36,957 bases of DNA from Bog-159 sp035602155 (GTDB lineage: Bacteria; Acidobacteriota; Terriglobia; Bryobacterales; Bryobacteraceae): the NCBI GenBank assembly GCA_035602155.1, contig DATNMW010000172.1:1-36957 (forward strand), in the 5' to 3' direction. The notes under the pieces are model-generated. The model saw only the letters and a list, made by a program, of their open reading frames with translations. It was not told the origin of the DNA and searched no databases. Both the position numbers and the translations under genes were made by a program. Shown here in pieces: positions 15,782 through 23,927 of this stretch; position 1 is the stretch's first letter; each line of letters opens with the position of its first letter.

Positions 15782-18700
15782 ATGGTGTCTTGCGTTAGCA
15801 GCTCAACGTCGACGGGGTCCCGTGTGTATCTATGCGGTCCATTGAATCAGGGGAGACGATGGCGCTTCGCCCGCCGCGCCCTTAGTGTTTTTGCGGCCTT
15901 GGCGGCGCTCCTTTATGCGCCGTGCAAGGCGGACGTTCCGGTGCCGCCGGCGGCGCCACCCGTGCCCGCGGGTTACTGCAGCTCAGTCTATAACGAGCTG
16001 TACGGAGATGTGCAGGCATTCAACACCTTGCTGGCGACACCGCCCACCTGGACGCCAATATCGGACGGCCCCACGGTGTACGGCGCCAATCTGCAGTGGG
16101 CCGACAGCAATACGGGTCCTTCGCTATCCAGCCCCAACTATATGAACACGGTGCTGGCCCAATTGCAGGAGCTGCAAGCTTTGGGAATCACGGCCGTGTC
16201 CGTACCGGTCCTGTTCCCCATTCTGTATGAGCCTTTTTATGGCAGCCAAGCCGCATATCAGCCTTACTTGAACTTCTATACCCAGGTGGCCCAGGCTGTC
16301 AGGGCCGCCGGTCTCAAACTCATTATCGACAACGAGATCCTGTTTTCCAATTCCACGGAGGCGGGTTGGACCAATACGAGCGCCTTCTACAGTACCCTCT
16401 CCTGGCCGCAATACATGGCGGCGCGCGCTGAAATGGCCGCCACTGTCGCACAGGCGATGCAGCCGGATTACCTCATGTTGGCGAACGAACCCGATACCGA
16501 AACTCAACAGACGGGCCAGCAAAACTTGAGCATCCCGGCCGACGCCGCCCAAATGGTGGCGGCGGAGATCGCCGCCGTGCAGGCGCTGGGCCTGTCCAAG
16601 GTCCCCAAGATGGGCGCGGGATTTGGCACCTGGATGGCGGCTTCGGGTTCTTCCAGCCTGCTGGACTATATTAACGCCTACACCGCCCTGCCCCTGGACT
16701 ACATCGATTACCACGTTCTTACCATCAATACGGTACAGTCCAATAATTTTCTGACCAATACGCTGACCGTCTCCAGCATGGCCGCGGCCGCCGGCAAACC
16801 GGTGGCCGTAAGCCAGGCTTGGGTGACGAAGGCGGCGGCCGACGAAGTGAATACGGTCAGCTTCGACGTGCTCCGCGCACGGCAGCCGTTCAGCTTTTGG
16901 GCTCCTCTCGATTCCTATTTCCTGCAGACCATGCAGACTCTGGCGAACTACACGCAGATGCTCTATATGGTTCCGGAACAGCCAACTTATTTCTCCGCTT
17001 ATCAGACATACGGCGGAACCGGCGCCAACGGCGGCGCCGCGAACTGCACGTGCACGACCGCGAGTTGTTCGGACTACGACATTACGCAGACGGAAAATTC
17101 GTTGGCCATTGCCGCCGATTCGCAGAGCCAGTACACCACCGTAGCGGCCAGCTACTACAGCCAACTCGTCGCCGCGCCCGATGTTACTCCGCCATCCGCG
17201 CCGCTCAACCTGACCGGCACGGCGGCCGTCGTGGGGAACAACCTTTCATGGGCGGCGTCCAGCGACAGCGTCGGGGTAGCGGGCTACAATGTCTATCGCT
17301 GCGTTGCACCGGCGCCCGGCCAGCCCTGCGCTGGCGTATGGATAGCCAACTCAACCCTGCCGTCTTTCAGCGACACAGGGTTAACCGACAACACGTTGTA
17401 TAGCTACCAGGTTCAGGCATTCGATTTTGCCAACAACCATTCGCCGTTTTCGCAAGAGTTGAGTTTACAGACATATGGATCGGCGGCGGACTCCGCGACG
17501 AATCTGATGGTCACGGCGGTTTCGTCGCAGGAGATCGACCTGAGCTGGTCTCCACCCTCGAATGCCACGGGCTTGGGCCAGTATTTGATTCTTGCCGGAA
17601 CCTCGGCCTCCAATCTTCAGCAGATCGGGATCGCCACGTCCGCCGCGACCAGCTACCGGAACCTGCCTCTGACACCCGGCACCGCTTACTACTATGGCAT
17701 CGTAGCCGTGGAAAAGGGGATCAGCTCGGGGATGTCTCCGGTTGCCTCAGCCACCACCATGCCGCTGCCCAACCCGCCCACCGGCGTGGTAGGGTCGCCT
17801 GCCTCCGGTACCATCGCCCTGACGTGGCAGGAGAACCCCCAGCCTAACGGCTTGCCGGTCAGTTACTACCAAGTCTTCGAAGGCGCCGTGTCCGGCAAAC
17901 TGGCCAAGGTCGCTCAGGAAACGGCCGCCTCCTACACCGCGGCATCCCTGAGCGCCAATACAGTCTATTACTTCGAGATCGTGGCGGTTGACACGAACCA
18001 CGGCAGTTCCGTGCCATCCGACCAAATATCCGTCACTACGGCTCCGATGCCCGCCGCGCCGGTTATCGTTTCGGCGACCGCAAACAGCGACACACAAGTC
18101 ACGGTAACGTGGTCCGAAAGCGTCCCGGCCAACGGCCTACCGATTCAGAATTACACTATCTTCCGGGGGACATCGCCCACTGGCCTGGCCAACGTGGCCA
18201 CCCGGACGGGGCTACAGTTCATCGACACGCAGGCTTCTCCTAACACCAGTTACTATTATGCGATCCAAGCCGTCGACAACGGAAAAGACGCCTCTCCCAT
18301 GTCGGCTACCATGCAGGTTGCGGCCGTTGCGATGCCCGCGGCGCCGGCCGGCGTCGTGGCCATTGCGAACTCCGGCACGCAAGTCACGGTAACCTGGACC
18401 GAAAGCGTCAGTGGTTTGCCGATTCAGAACTACAGCATCTTCCGGGGCACTTCGCCCGCCAGCCTAAGCCAACTTGCCACCCGGGCGGCACTTCAGTTTA
18501 TCGATACCGGGGCTTCTGTGAATACCACTTACTACTACGCGATTCAAGCGGTTGACAGCGGAAAAGACGCCTCTCCCATGTCCGCAACGGCGCAGGTCGC
18601 TACGCCTCCGATGCCGGCCGCGCCGACTAGCGTCTTGGCCACCGCAAACGGCGCCACAAAGGTCACGGTAACCTGGTCCCAAAGCATCCCGCCCAATGGT

Positions 18701-18895
18701 CTGCCGATTCAGTCTTACAATGTCTCGCGGGGGACGTCACCCACAGCTATGACCAAACTGGCCTCCCGGACGGCGCTTCAGTTTATCGATACCGGCGTCT
18801 CCGCGAACGTCACTTATTATTACTCGATTGAGGCAATAGACGCCGGCAATGCCGTCTCGCCGCCGTCGAGTACGGCGCAAGCCACCACGCCTTAA
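15782..18895 (+). CDS. Secreted TIM-barrel (glycoside-hydrolase-like) protein with six fibronectin type III domains
   Basis: A 1037-residue exported protein. An Arg-rich stretch and hydrophobic segment near residues 35-52 (ALSVFAALAALLYAPCKA) form the signal. Residues about 60-460 look like a clan-A glycoside-hydrolase barrel: 'LQELQALGITAVSVPVLFP', 'AGLKLIIDNEILF', then 'LMLANEPDTE' with E236 in the NEP acid/base position. The strand where the nucleophile Glu is expected reads KPVAVSQAW, with Q345, so activity is uncertain. Six FnIII domains fill residues 467-1037. The last three are recent duplicates starting at 18047, 18332 and 18611. GGGGGAG lies just before ATG 15782. It may bind or cleave an extracellular polysaccharide; the substrate is unknown. 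Confidence 0.82.
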   Translation: MVSCVSSSTSTGSRVYLCGPLNQGRRWRFARRALSVFAALAALLYAPCKADVPVPPAAPPVPAGYCSSVYNELYGDVQAFNTLLATPPTWTPISDGPTVYGANLQWADSNTGPSLSSPNYMNTVLAQLQELQALGITAVSVPVLFPILYEPFYGSQAAYQPYLNFYTQVAQAVRAAGLKLIIDNEILFSNSTEAGWTNTSAFYSTLSWPQYMAARAEMAATVAQAMQPDYLMLANEPDTETQQTGQQNLSIPADAAQMVAAEIAAVQALGLSKVPKMGAGFGTWMAASGSSSLLDYINAYTALPLDYIDYHVLTINTVQSNNFLTNTLTVSSMAAAAGKPVAVSQAWVTKAAADEVNTVSFDVLRARQPFSFWAPLDSYFLQTMQTLANYTQMLYMVPEQPTYFSAYQTYGGTGANGGAANCTCTTASCSDYDITQTENSLAIAADSQSQYTTVAASYYSQLVAAPDVTPPSAPLNLTGTAAVVGNNLSWAASSDSVGVAGYNVYRCVAPAPGQPCAGVWIANSTLPSFSDTGLTDNTLYSYQVQAFDFANNHSPFSQELSLQTYGSAADSATNLMVTAVSSQEIDLSWSPPSNATGLGQYLILAGTSASNLQQIGIATSAATSYRNLPLTPGTAYYYGIVAVEKGISSGMSPVASATTMPLPNPPTGVVGSPASGTIALTWQENPQPNGLPVSYYQVFEGAVSGKLAKVAQETAASYTAASLSANTVYYFEIVAVDTNHGSSVPSDQISVTTAPMPAAPVIVSATANSDTQVTVTWSESVPANGLPIQNYTIFRGTSPTGLANVATRTGLQFIDTQASPNTSYYYAIQAVDNGKDASPMSATMQVAAVAMPAAPAGVVAIANSGTQVTVTWTESVSGLPIQNYSIFRGTSPASLSQLATRAALQFIDTGASVNTTYYYAIQAVDSGKDASPMSATAQVATPPMPAAPTSVLATANGATKVTVTWSQSIPPNGLPIQSYNVSRGTSPTAMTKLASRTALQFIDTGVSANVTYYYSIEAIDAGNAVSPPSSTAQATTP
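18047..18892 (+). repeat. Three tandem FnIII-coding repeats of 279-285 bp
   Basis: Three in-frame units each begin with codons for MPAAP (18047, 18332, 18611). They share long near-identical blocks encoding 'QVTVTW', 'LPIQNY', 'FRGTSP' and 'LQFIDT'. Unit lengths are 285, 279 and about 282 bases, consistent with recent internal duplication of one FnIII module. Confidence 0.8.
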
Positions 18896-19015
18896 GCTTC
18901 AGGGTACGCCCCAGCATTTCTTGCAGGCATAAGCGATCAATATACCCGATCCCAGAGACATATGCGTCATTTCGGACGCCGTCCCATGCAGTTCACTGTA
19001 GCCAAGGTTTCTAGC

Positions 19016-19062
19016 AAAGGCGGCAGGCTAGGTCAGATTACGCTCCAGTCAGCCGCCTTTTT
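19016..19062. terminator. Bidirectional intrinsic terminator between convergent genes
   Basis: AAAGGCGGC (19016-19024) and GCCGCCTTT (19052-19060) form a perfect 9-bp stem. On the plus strand TTTTTC follows the stem. It lies between the FnIII protein gene (plus) and the last gene of the fluoride operon (minus, stop at 19062-19064), and may serve both. The loop is long (27 bases). Confidence 0.55.
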
Positions 19063-19415
19063 CATCCATTTTCATCGGGAACAGCGGCCGTCTTTTTCTG
19101 CACACGAACTATCTGCACGTCGGAAATCGCGATCAGGCCCGTGTCCATCATTTCCTCTACGAGCGGCGACAGGCGGGCAAGGTTCTCCGCGGAGTCGATA
19201 ATCGAAATCAGGATAGGCTGATCGTGGCGCGTGAGGTGGTACTTGTGCATCTCGGCTGTCTCGCCGTAGCCTTCCAGACCGCGAAATACCGTCGCGCCGG
19301 CGATTTTCATCTCGCGGCACTTATTTACGATGGCCTCGTACAACGGCTTCCCTTCGAAGCGGTCGGATTCCGAAATGTGAATTCGAAGGAGCCTAGCGGG
19401 CTGTCCCGGCAGCAT
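19062..19415 (-). CDS. DUF190 family protein
   Basis: A 117-residue protein of the DUF190 family, small PII-like alpha/beta proteins. Family features are 'LLRIHISESDRFEGKPLYEAI', 'GATVFRGLEGYGE' and 'PILISIIDSAENL'. DUF190 genes often accompany crcB and fluoride riboswitches, but their biochemical role is unclear; a regulatory or ion-related role is inference. It overlaps the upstream double-DUF190 gene by 23 bases. ATG 19415 has GGAGG six bases upstream, inside the upstream gene, so the two are probably translated together. Confidence 0.88.
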   Translation of the reverse strand: MLPGQPARLLRIHISESDRFEGKPLYEAIVNKCREMKIAGATVFRGLEGYGETAEMHKYHLTRHDQPILISIIDSAENLARLSPLVEEMMDTGLIAISDVQIVRVQKKTAAVPDENG

Positions 19416-20127
19416 CGGGGGCCTCCATCGCGGTCTTGCCGCGCACCAGCCGGACCATCTCTACATCCGATGTCACGATCAGGCCGTCTTCCAGCATGGC
19501 TTCGATGGCCTGCGCGGCGGCGGCGATCTTTTCGGGCGAATCGATCACCGAAAGCATAATGGGCAAGTCGCGCATGGGGTGGAAGACACTGCGCTTGTGC
19601 TCGTGACCCTTGGCGCCGTATCCCAGGATGCCCCGATAGACGGTGGCGCCGGCGATATCCATCATCCGCAGCTTGCTCACGATGGCGTCGTACAACGGTT
19701 CGCCGTGCCACTTATCGGCTTCGCCCAGGAAGACGCGCAACAAAGTAGCGGGTCCTTGTGTGTGTTCGTGCGGCAGCTTGGGATCGGGCTTGGCGGATTT
19801 ATGCGCGAATTTTACCACGGTGGTATCCTGCACCTCGATCAAACCGTCGTTCACCATCTCATAAAGCGCGGGCAGGATTTCTTCCACCTTCTCCGCCGTC
19901 TCGACGAATTCGATGCGGATCGGCAGATGTTGCGCCAGCACTTCGACTTTTGGCGTGTGCATCATTTGGTGCGAGCCGAAGCCGGAGTAGGCTCGAGTGG
20001 CCGTGGCGCCGGATACTCCCTTGTGCATCAGGAAAGTCATGATGGAGTCGTGCAGGGCCATCATGTGATGCTGGGTGTCTTCGTTGATGAAGATAGTAAC
20101 TTTCTTGGCCGGACCTTTAGTCAGCAT
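19393..20127 (-). CDS. Double-domain DUF190 protein
   Basis: A 244-residue protein with two DUF190 domains. Domain one (about residues 5-105, 'KVTIFINEDTQHHMMALHDS' then 'GATATRAYSGFG') is divergent. Domain two (about 125-232, 'LLRVFLGEADKWHGEPLYDA', 'GATVYRGILGYGAKG') is close to the single-domain neighbour. ATG 20127 is the start: GGAGG lies six bases upstream and is supplied by the edge of the 45-bp repeat array. A longer frame reaches 20424, but its extra 99 residues are just the translated repeat (period RAARVSKRRPVVAQF) and should not be annotated as protein. With the downstream gene the operon carries three DUF190 domains. Confidence 0.85.
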   Translation of the reverse strand: MLTKGPAKKVTIFINEDTQHHMMALHDSIMTFLMHKGVSGATATRAYSGFGSHQMMHTPKVEVLAQHLPIRIEFVETAEKVEEILPALYEMVNDGLIEVQDTTVVKFAHKSAKPDPKLPHEHTQGPATLLRVFLGEADKWHGEPLYDAIVSKLRMMDIAGATVYRGILGYGAKGHEHKRSVFHPMRDLPIMLSVIDSPEKIAAAAQAIEAMLEDGLIVTSDVEMVRLVRGKTAMEAPDAAGTAR

Positions 20128-20133
20128 CGGGTT

Positions 20134-20403
20134 CCTCCGCTTGCTAACGCGCGCGGCTCGGAACTGAGCCACGACCGGCCTCCGCTTGCTAACGCGCGCG
20201 GCTCGGAACTGAGCCACGACCGGCCTCCGCTTGCTAGCGCGCGCGGCTCGGAACTGAGCCACGACCGGCCTCCGCTTGCTAACGCGCGCGGCTCGGAACT
20301 GAGCCGCGACCGGCCTCCGCTTGCTAACGCGCGCAGCTCGGAACTGAGCCACGACCGGCCTCCGCTTGCTAACGCGCGCGGCTCGGAACTGAGCCGCGAC
20401 CGT
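20134..20403. repeat. Six tandem 45-bp repeats in the fluoride operon
   Basis: Six units start at 20134, 20179, 20224, 20269, 20314 and 20359, nearly identical except for single-base changes. Each contains GGCTC-GGAACT-GAGCC, which folds into a hairpin, and on the minus strand each ends in AAGCGGAGG. The array lies in the transcript between crcB and the double-DUF190 gene and supplies the latter's ribosome-binding site. The minus-strand motif 'CCCTCACGGTCGCGGCTCAG' at the outer end matches a dispersed repeat known in acidobacterial genomes. There are no spacers, so it is not a CRISPR array. Confidence 0.9.
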
Positions 20404-20413
20404 GAGGGAGTGG

Positions 20414-20788
20414 TTAGCGTCCACCGGCCAAAATCGTGCCCAGCCACACCCCGAGGTAGCCGAGCAACACGCTGCCCGCTACATACAGCAGGCCCAGCCA
20501 ACGCTCGCCGTCGCGCATGGCTTGATAGGTTTCGTATTCGAAGCTGGAGAACGTCGTGTATCCGCCCAGAATCCCCACCACCAGGAACAGGCGCCAGTTG
20601 GGATGCGGGTGAAATCTCTCGGTCAGGAGCGTCATCAGGACTCCTATCAGAAAAGCGCCTGTGATATTGATGACGAATGTCCCCAGCGGAAAGCGGCCGC
20701 CGTACTTCGCCATGATCCAGGTTCCCGCCACATAGCGGGCCAGGCCGCCGAGGCCGGCTCCCGCCAGCACTACCATGTATTTGTCCAA
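20414..20788 (-). CDS. crcB: Fluoride channel CrcB/Fluc
   Basis: A 124-residue four-helix membrane protein that exports fluoride as a dual-topology dimer. Family motifs are GLGGLARY (R18), GTFVINITGAFLIG (N41 at the pore) and GGYTTFSSF (75-83, with the F80/F83 Phe box). TTG 20788 is the likely start, nine bases after AAGGAGG; the next in-frame ATG (20776) is too far from that site. It follows the antiporter gene by 45 bases on the same strand and lies downstream of a fluoride riboswitch, so fluoride-induced expression is expected. Confidence 0.95.
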   Translation of the reverse strand: MDKYMVVLAGAGLGGLARYVAGTWIMAKYGGRFPLGTFVINITGAFLIGVLMTLLTERFHPHPNWRLFLVVGILGGYTTFSSFEYETYQAMRDGERWLGLLYVAGSVLLGYLGVWLGTILAGGR

Positions 20789-20801
20789 CCGTATGCGCCT
20801 C

Positions 20802-20829
20802 CTTGTGTTAGCCGTCTTGTGTTAGCCGT
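20802..20829. repeat. 14-bp direct tandem repeat between antiporter and crcB
   Basis: CTTGTGTTAGCCGT occurs twice without a gap (20802-20815 and 20816-20829). It fills most of the 45-base gap between the antiporter stop and the crcB start. No function is apparent. Confidence 0.7.
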
Positions 20830-20833
20830 CGAA

Positions 20834-22042
20834 TCATACATCTAAATCCCCCACGGGCTCGCCGAACGCCGATTCCTTCAATTCCCGCTCCTGTTCGGGC
20901 AGCAGGTGGCGCGGCATGAAGCGCGCATTCGCAATGGCGGTGGGAATGACCGCGCTGCCGATGACGGTAGCCACCAGGTGAGAGTACTGATTCTGGTCGA
21001 TGATGCCGTGATTGAGACCGAACAGCGCCGAAATCGTGCCGAAAGTGAGTCCAGTGGACATCATCAACGAGTAGTAGATGCCGTCGTGCCCGCGGTAGCC
21101 GAAGGCGCGCACCGTGGGCAGCAGGCCGGCCATCTTCGTCACCATCTTCGCAAAAAACAGCGTGACGAAGGCAAGCGGAGCGGCCACCAGCGCGGGCACC
21201 GACACGAAGCTACCGGCGCGGATGAAGTAGAACGGCGTCAGCAACCCGAAGGTCAAGGTGCGCAGGCGGCGGATGAGGAAGTGATCTTTGCCGACCGTAC
21301 CGGCCAGGACCATTCCGATGAGGTAAGCGGGAAGCACCGCCTCGCTGCCCGACCAGACAGCCAAGCCGCCCAGCCCGAAGAGCAAAAAGAGCAGATACTT
21401 CGTCTCCAGTTCCGATACACGCCCGCCGTAGCGCGCGAAGAACCATTGCGTGACGAACGGCAGCGCCAGAAAGAAGACTAGGCAGGTTCCCAGGAAGATG
21501 AGGGTTTTGATGGTGAATGGCGAAAAGATCAGCCCCAGCGCGATCACCGTACCCAGGTCGTTGATGAAGCAAGCCGCCAGGATGGCCTTACCGTAGGTGG
21601 TCCGATTGAATCCGAGTTCCAGCATCACCGCGTAGACCACCGCGACCGAGGTGGTGGAGAGCGCCACGCCCGCCAGCCAACTGGGACGCCAGGCCCAATG
21701 GAGGGCATAGTGCGCCATCAGGGCAGCGCCGAAAAACGGCGCGAAGAAGCCGGCCAGGCCGACCGCCGTGGATTCTTTCCACTTGGCGCGGAAGACGGCG
21801 GGGTCGAGTTCGGCGCCGGCGAGGAAAGTGAGCACGATGGCGCCGGCGCCTGCCAGGAAAGTGATCCACTCTGCCTTGGCACTGAGCAGGTTGCGGCCCA
21901 CCAGCGCACCGATGACGAGCTGCGCCACCGTGCCGACCACGATCTCCGAGAGCGCCGTCGAGATGCGCAGCCAGTTGGCGGCGAGCACCGCAAGCAACGC
22001 CAAGGCCAGCCAGAGAGCGGCAACGAACCACATTTGATCCAT
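20834..22042 (-). CDS. Cation/proton antiporter (CPA-type Na+/H+ exchanger) under a fluoride riboswitch
   Basis: A 402-residue membrane protein with about 12 helices of the sodium/hydrogen exchanger superfamily. N161-D162 in 'CFINDLGTV' is the ion-binding pair, and 'FAKMVTKMAG' supplies the conserved lysine helix. No cytoplasmic nucleotide-binding (TrkA-N) domain is present. Fluoride riboswitches often control antiporters of this type, so a role in fluoride or pH stress is likely; direct fluoride transport is not proven. ATG 22042 is preferred, with GAGG ten bases upstream inside the palindrome AGGATATCCT. The open frame continues to 22204, but that part is the riboswitch and leader, not coding. 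It is the first gene of the operon. Confidence 0.88.
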   Translation of the reverse strand: MDQMWFVAALWLALALLAVLAANWLRISTALSEIVVGTVAQLVIGALVGRNLLSAKAEWITFLAGAGAIVLTFLAGAELDPAVFRAKWKESTAVGLAGFFAPFFGAALMAHYALHWAWRPSWLAGVALSTTSVAVVYAVMLELGFNRTTYGKAILAACFINDLGTVIALGLIFSPFTIKTLIFLGTCLVFFLALPFVTQWFFARYGGRVSELETKYLLFLLFGLGGLAVWSGSEAVLPAYLIGMVLAGTVGKDHFLIRRLRTLTFGLLTPFYFIRAGSFVSVPALVAAPLAFVTLFFAKMVTKMAGLLPTVRAFGYRGHDGIYYSLMMSTGLTFGTISALFGLNHGIIDQNQYSHLVATVIGSAVIPTAIANARFMPRHLLPEQERELKESAFGEPVGDLDV

Positions 22043-22097
22043 TAAAGGATATCCTCGCTCTGTTTTTTGTGGTTTGATGCGGGACGGATGGACTCGG

Positions 22098-22165
22098 CTC
22101 CCACAGATGACCACTGTAGGAGTCATTGGCCGTCCAGGGACGGCGATTAAGCGAACTCCACCGCT
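22098..22165 (-). ncRNA. Fluoride (crcB-type) riboswitch with possible switching helix
   Basis: The aptamer is 22165 to 22116. Read on the minus strand it begins AGCGGTGGAGTTCGCT, followed by TAATCGCC, a GTCC/GGAC hairpin, and CCAATGACTCCTAC. This follows the known fluoride aptamer layout, including the near-invariant ATGAC-CC-TAC end. The pseudoknot strands are GGAGT and ACTCC, whereas the crystallised Thermotoga aptamer, as I recall it, has GGTGT and ACACC, so the pair covaries. CTCCTACAG (22122-22114) can also pair over nine bases with CTGTGGGAG (22106-22098, one G-U), which would disrupt the pseudoknot: a plausible expression platform. No U-tract follows, so the output may be translational or Rho-dependent. 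Confidence 0.9.
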
Positions 22166-22175
22166 CTTCCTTCTA

Positions 22176-22204
22176 AAGCTACATCGAAGCGCGCGGAAAA
22201 TCAA
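22176..22204 (-). promoter_or_regulatory. Candidate promoter of the fluoride operon
   Basis: On the minus strand TTGATT (22204-22199) and TAGCTT (22181-22176) are separated by 17 bases. The predicted start of transcription falls a few bases before the riboswitch 5' end. The -10 box is weak, but the placement is right. Confidence 0.45.
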
Positions 22205-22241
22205 GATCTGCTACGATATTCGGGCAACGGTTTGAAAGATA

Positions 22242-23893
22242 CTGCATCCGATCGATGTCGCGATCATCGTGATCTACGTAGCGACCTCCGTGCTCCTTGG
22301 TTATTGGGTCTCGAAACGCGCCTCGCGCGACACCAAAGGTTATTTCCTGGGCGGCAACACATTGCCGTGGTATTTCCTGGGTGTGTCCAACGCCTCCGGC
22401 ATGTTCGACATCGCGGGGACCATGTGGCTGGTCTACCTGATGTTCATTTACGGGTTGAAGAGCGTCTGGATTCCCTGGCTGCGGCCGGTCTTTAATCAGA
22501 TATTCCTGATGGTTTATCTGTCTACGCGGCTGCGCCGCTCCAACGTCACCGGCGCCGAGTGGATCCGCACGCGCTTCGGCACGGGCCGCGGCGCGCAACT
22601 TTCGCACATGATCGTAGTGATCTACGCGCTGGTCAGCGTCATCGGTTTTCTTACTTACGGCTTCAAAGGCATTGGCAAATTTGCCGTCGATTTTCTACCC
22701 TGGCATTTTTCGGCCAACCAATACGCGCTGATGCTGATGGGGATCACCACCTTCTACGTAGTGAAGGGCGGCATGTTCAGCGTGGTGATCACCGAGGTTT
22801 TGCAGTTCTGCATTCTTTCGGTTGCATCACTGGCCATCGGCCTCATCGCGATCGGGCGGGTTTCGCCCGAGGCCCTGCGCCGCGTGATTCCGGCGGGTTA
22901 GGAGCAGATCTTCTTCGGCTGGCATCTGAATCTGGATTGGTCGGGACTGATCGCCGCCGTGAACACCAAAATCGCCGAGGACGGCTACCATTTTCGGCGC
23001 CTTCTTCATGATGATGTTGTTCAAAGGCATCCTGATCGGCATGGCCGGGCCTGCGCCCAATTACGACATGCAGCGCATCCTTTCCACGAAGAACCCGCGC
23101 GAAGCTTCCATGATGAGCGCCATGGTGAACGTAGTGCTGCCCGACGCGCTCAGCCAGTTTGTTCCCGCCGGTTCTGCCGGGGTTGATAGTGGCGGGCCTG
23201 CTGGCCGCTTTCATGTCGAACTTCGCCGCTACAGTGAACGCCGCGCCGCCTTACATTGTAACCGACCTCTACCGGAAATATGTGAACCCGCAAGCCAGCG
23301 AACGGACTTGTGTGCGTTTAAGCTACGTAGCGTCGTTCGGCGTGGTGGTGTTGGGTATTACCTTCGGCTGGTTTGTGACCTCTATTAATACCGTAATCCA
23401 GTGGATCGTCTCGGCGCTCTGGGGCGGCTACACGGCGTCCAACGTTCTGAAGTGGTATTGGTGGCGATTCAACGGCTACGGTTATTTCTGGGGCATGGTG
23501 ACTGGCATTGCCGGATCGCTGATCATACCGTGGGCGCTGCCCAGTGTCCAGCCGCTGAATTCGTTTCCGATCATCGTAGGCATCTACCGGCGTGTCCGGC
23601 CGTGGGGCTTCTGGGATCCCATCCGCGACCAGGCGATGCGGGAAGACCCGACGTTCCGGCCGAACCCGGATTTCTTGCGCGACATGTTCAATATCGTGGT
23701 GGGCATCGCCTGGCAGACCAGCCTGATCGCGTTTCCGGTGTATATCGTGATTCGACGCTACGAGATTGCGGGGTGGGCGATAGCGGTGGTGGTGCTAACT
23801 TCGATTATTCTGAAGTTCACTTGGTACGACCATTTAAAGAACATGGAAATCGAACCGGCTGTTGCTGTTGTTGTACAACCGGCACGGACTTGA
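22242..23893 (+). pseudogene. Sodium:solute symporter (SSS family), degraded
   Basis: Pieces of one SSS-family permease are spread over three frames. Part one runs from about 22242 to an in-frame TAG at 22899-22901 ('YFLGGNTLPWYFLGVSNASG', 'MFSVVITEVLQFCILSV'). The same frame continues after the stop (EQIFFGWHLNLDWSGLIAAV) to about 22990, where the family sequence moves to another frame (FGAFFMMMLFKGILIGMAGP). It then appears to lose about 30 residues after 'MVNVVL' and shifts again near 23175 to 'GLIVAGLLAAFMSNFAATVN', which runs to the stop at 23891. No ATG start exists in frame; ATACTG at 22239 stands where ATG would be expected. The original substrate was probably a sugar or similar solute. 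Confidence 0.9.
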
Positions 23894-23927
23894 GGGCGGC
23901 GCGGTCCCCTGCCCTACAGAGTCCGCA

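Noticed and set aside
20134..20403. CRISPR array
   Set aside because: The 45-bp units abut directly without unique spacers, and no cas gene is nearby.
20128..20424. N-terminal extension of the double-DUF190 protein (about 99 residues of RAARVSKRRPVVAQF repeats)
   Set aside because: It is the translation of the 45-bp repeat array; the same DNA is open in several frames, and a good ribosome site points to ATG 20127.
22043..22204. N-terminal extension of the antiporter
   Set aside because: This region is the promoter end, fluoride aptamer and leader; the family-like protein begins at ATG 22042.
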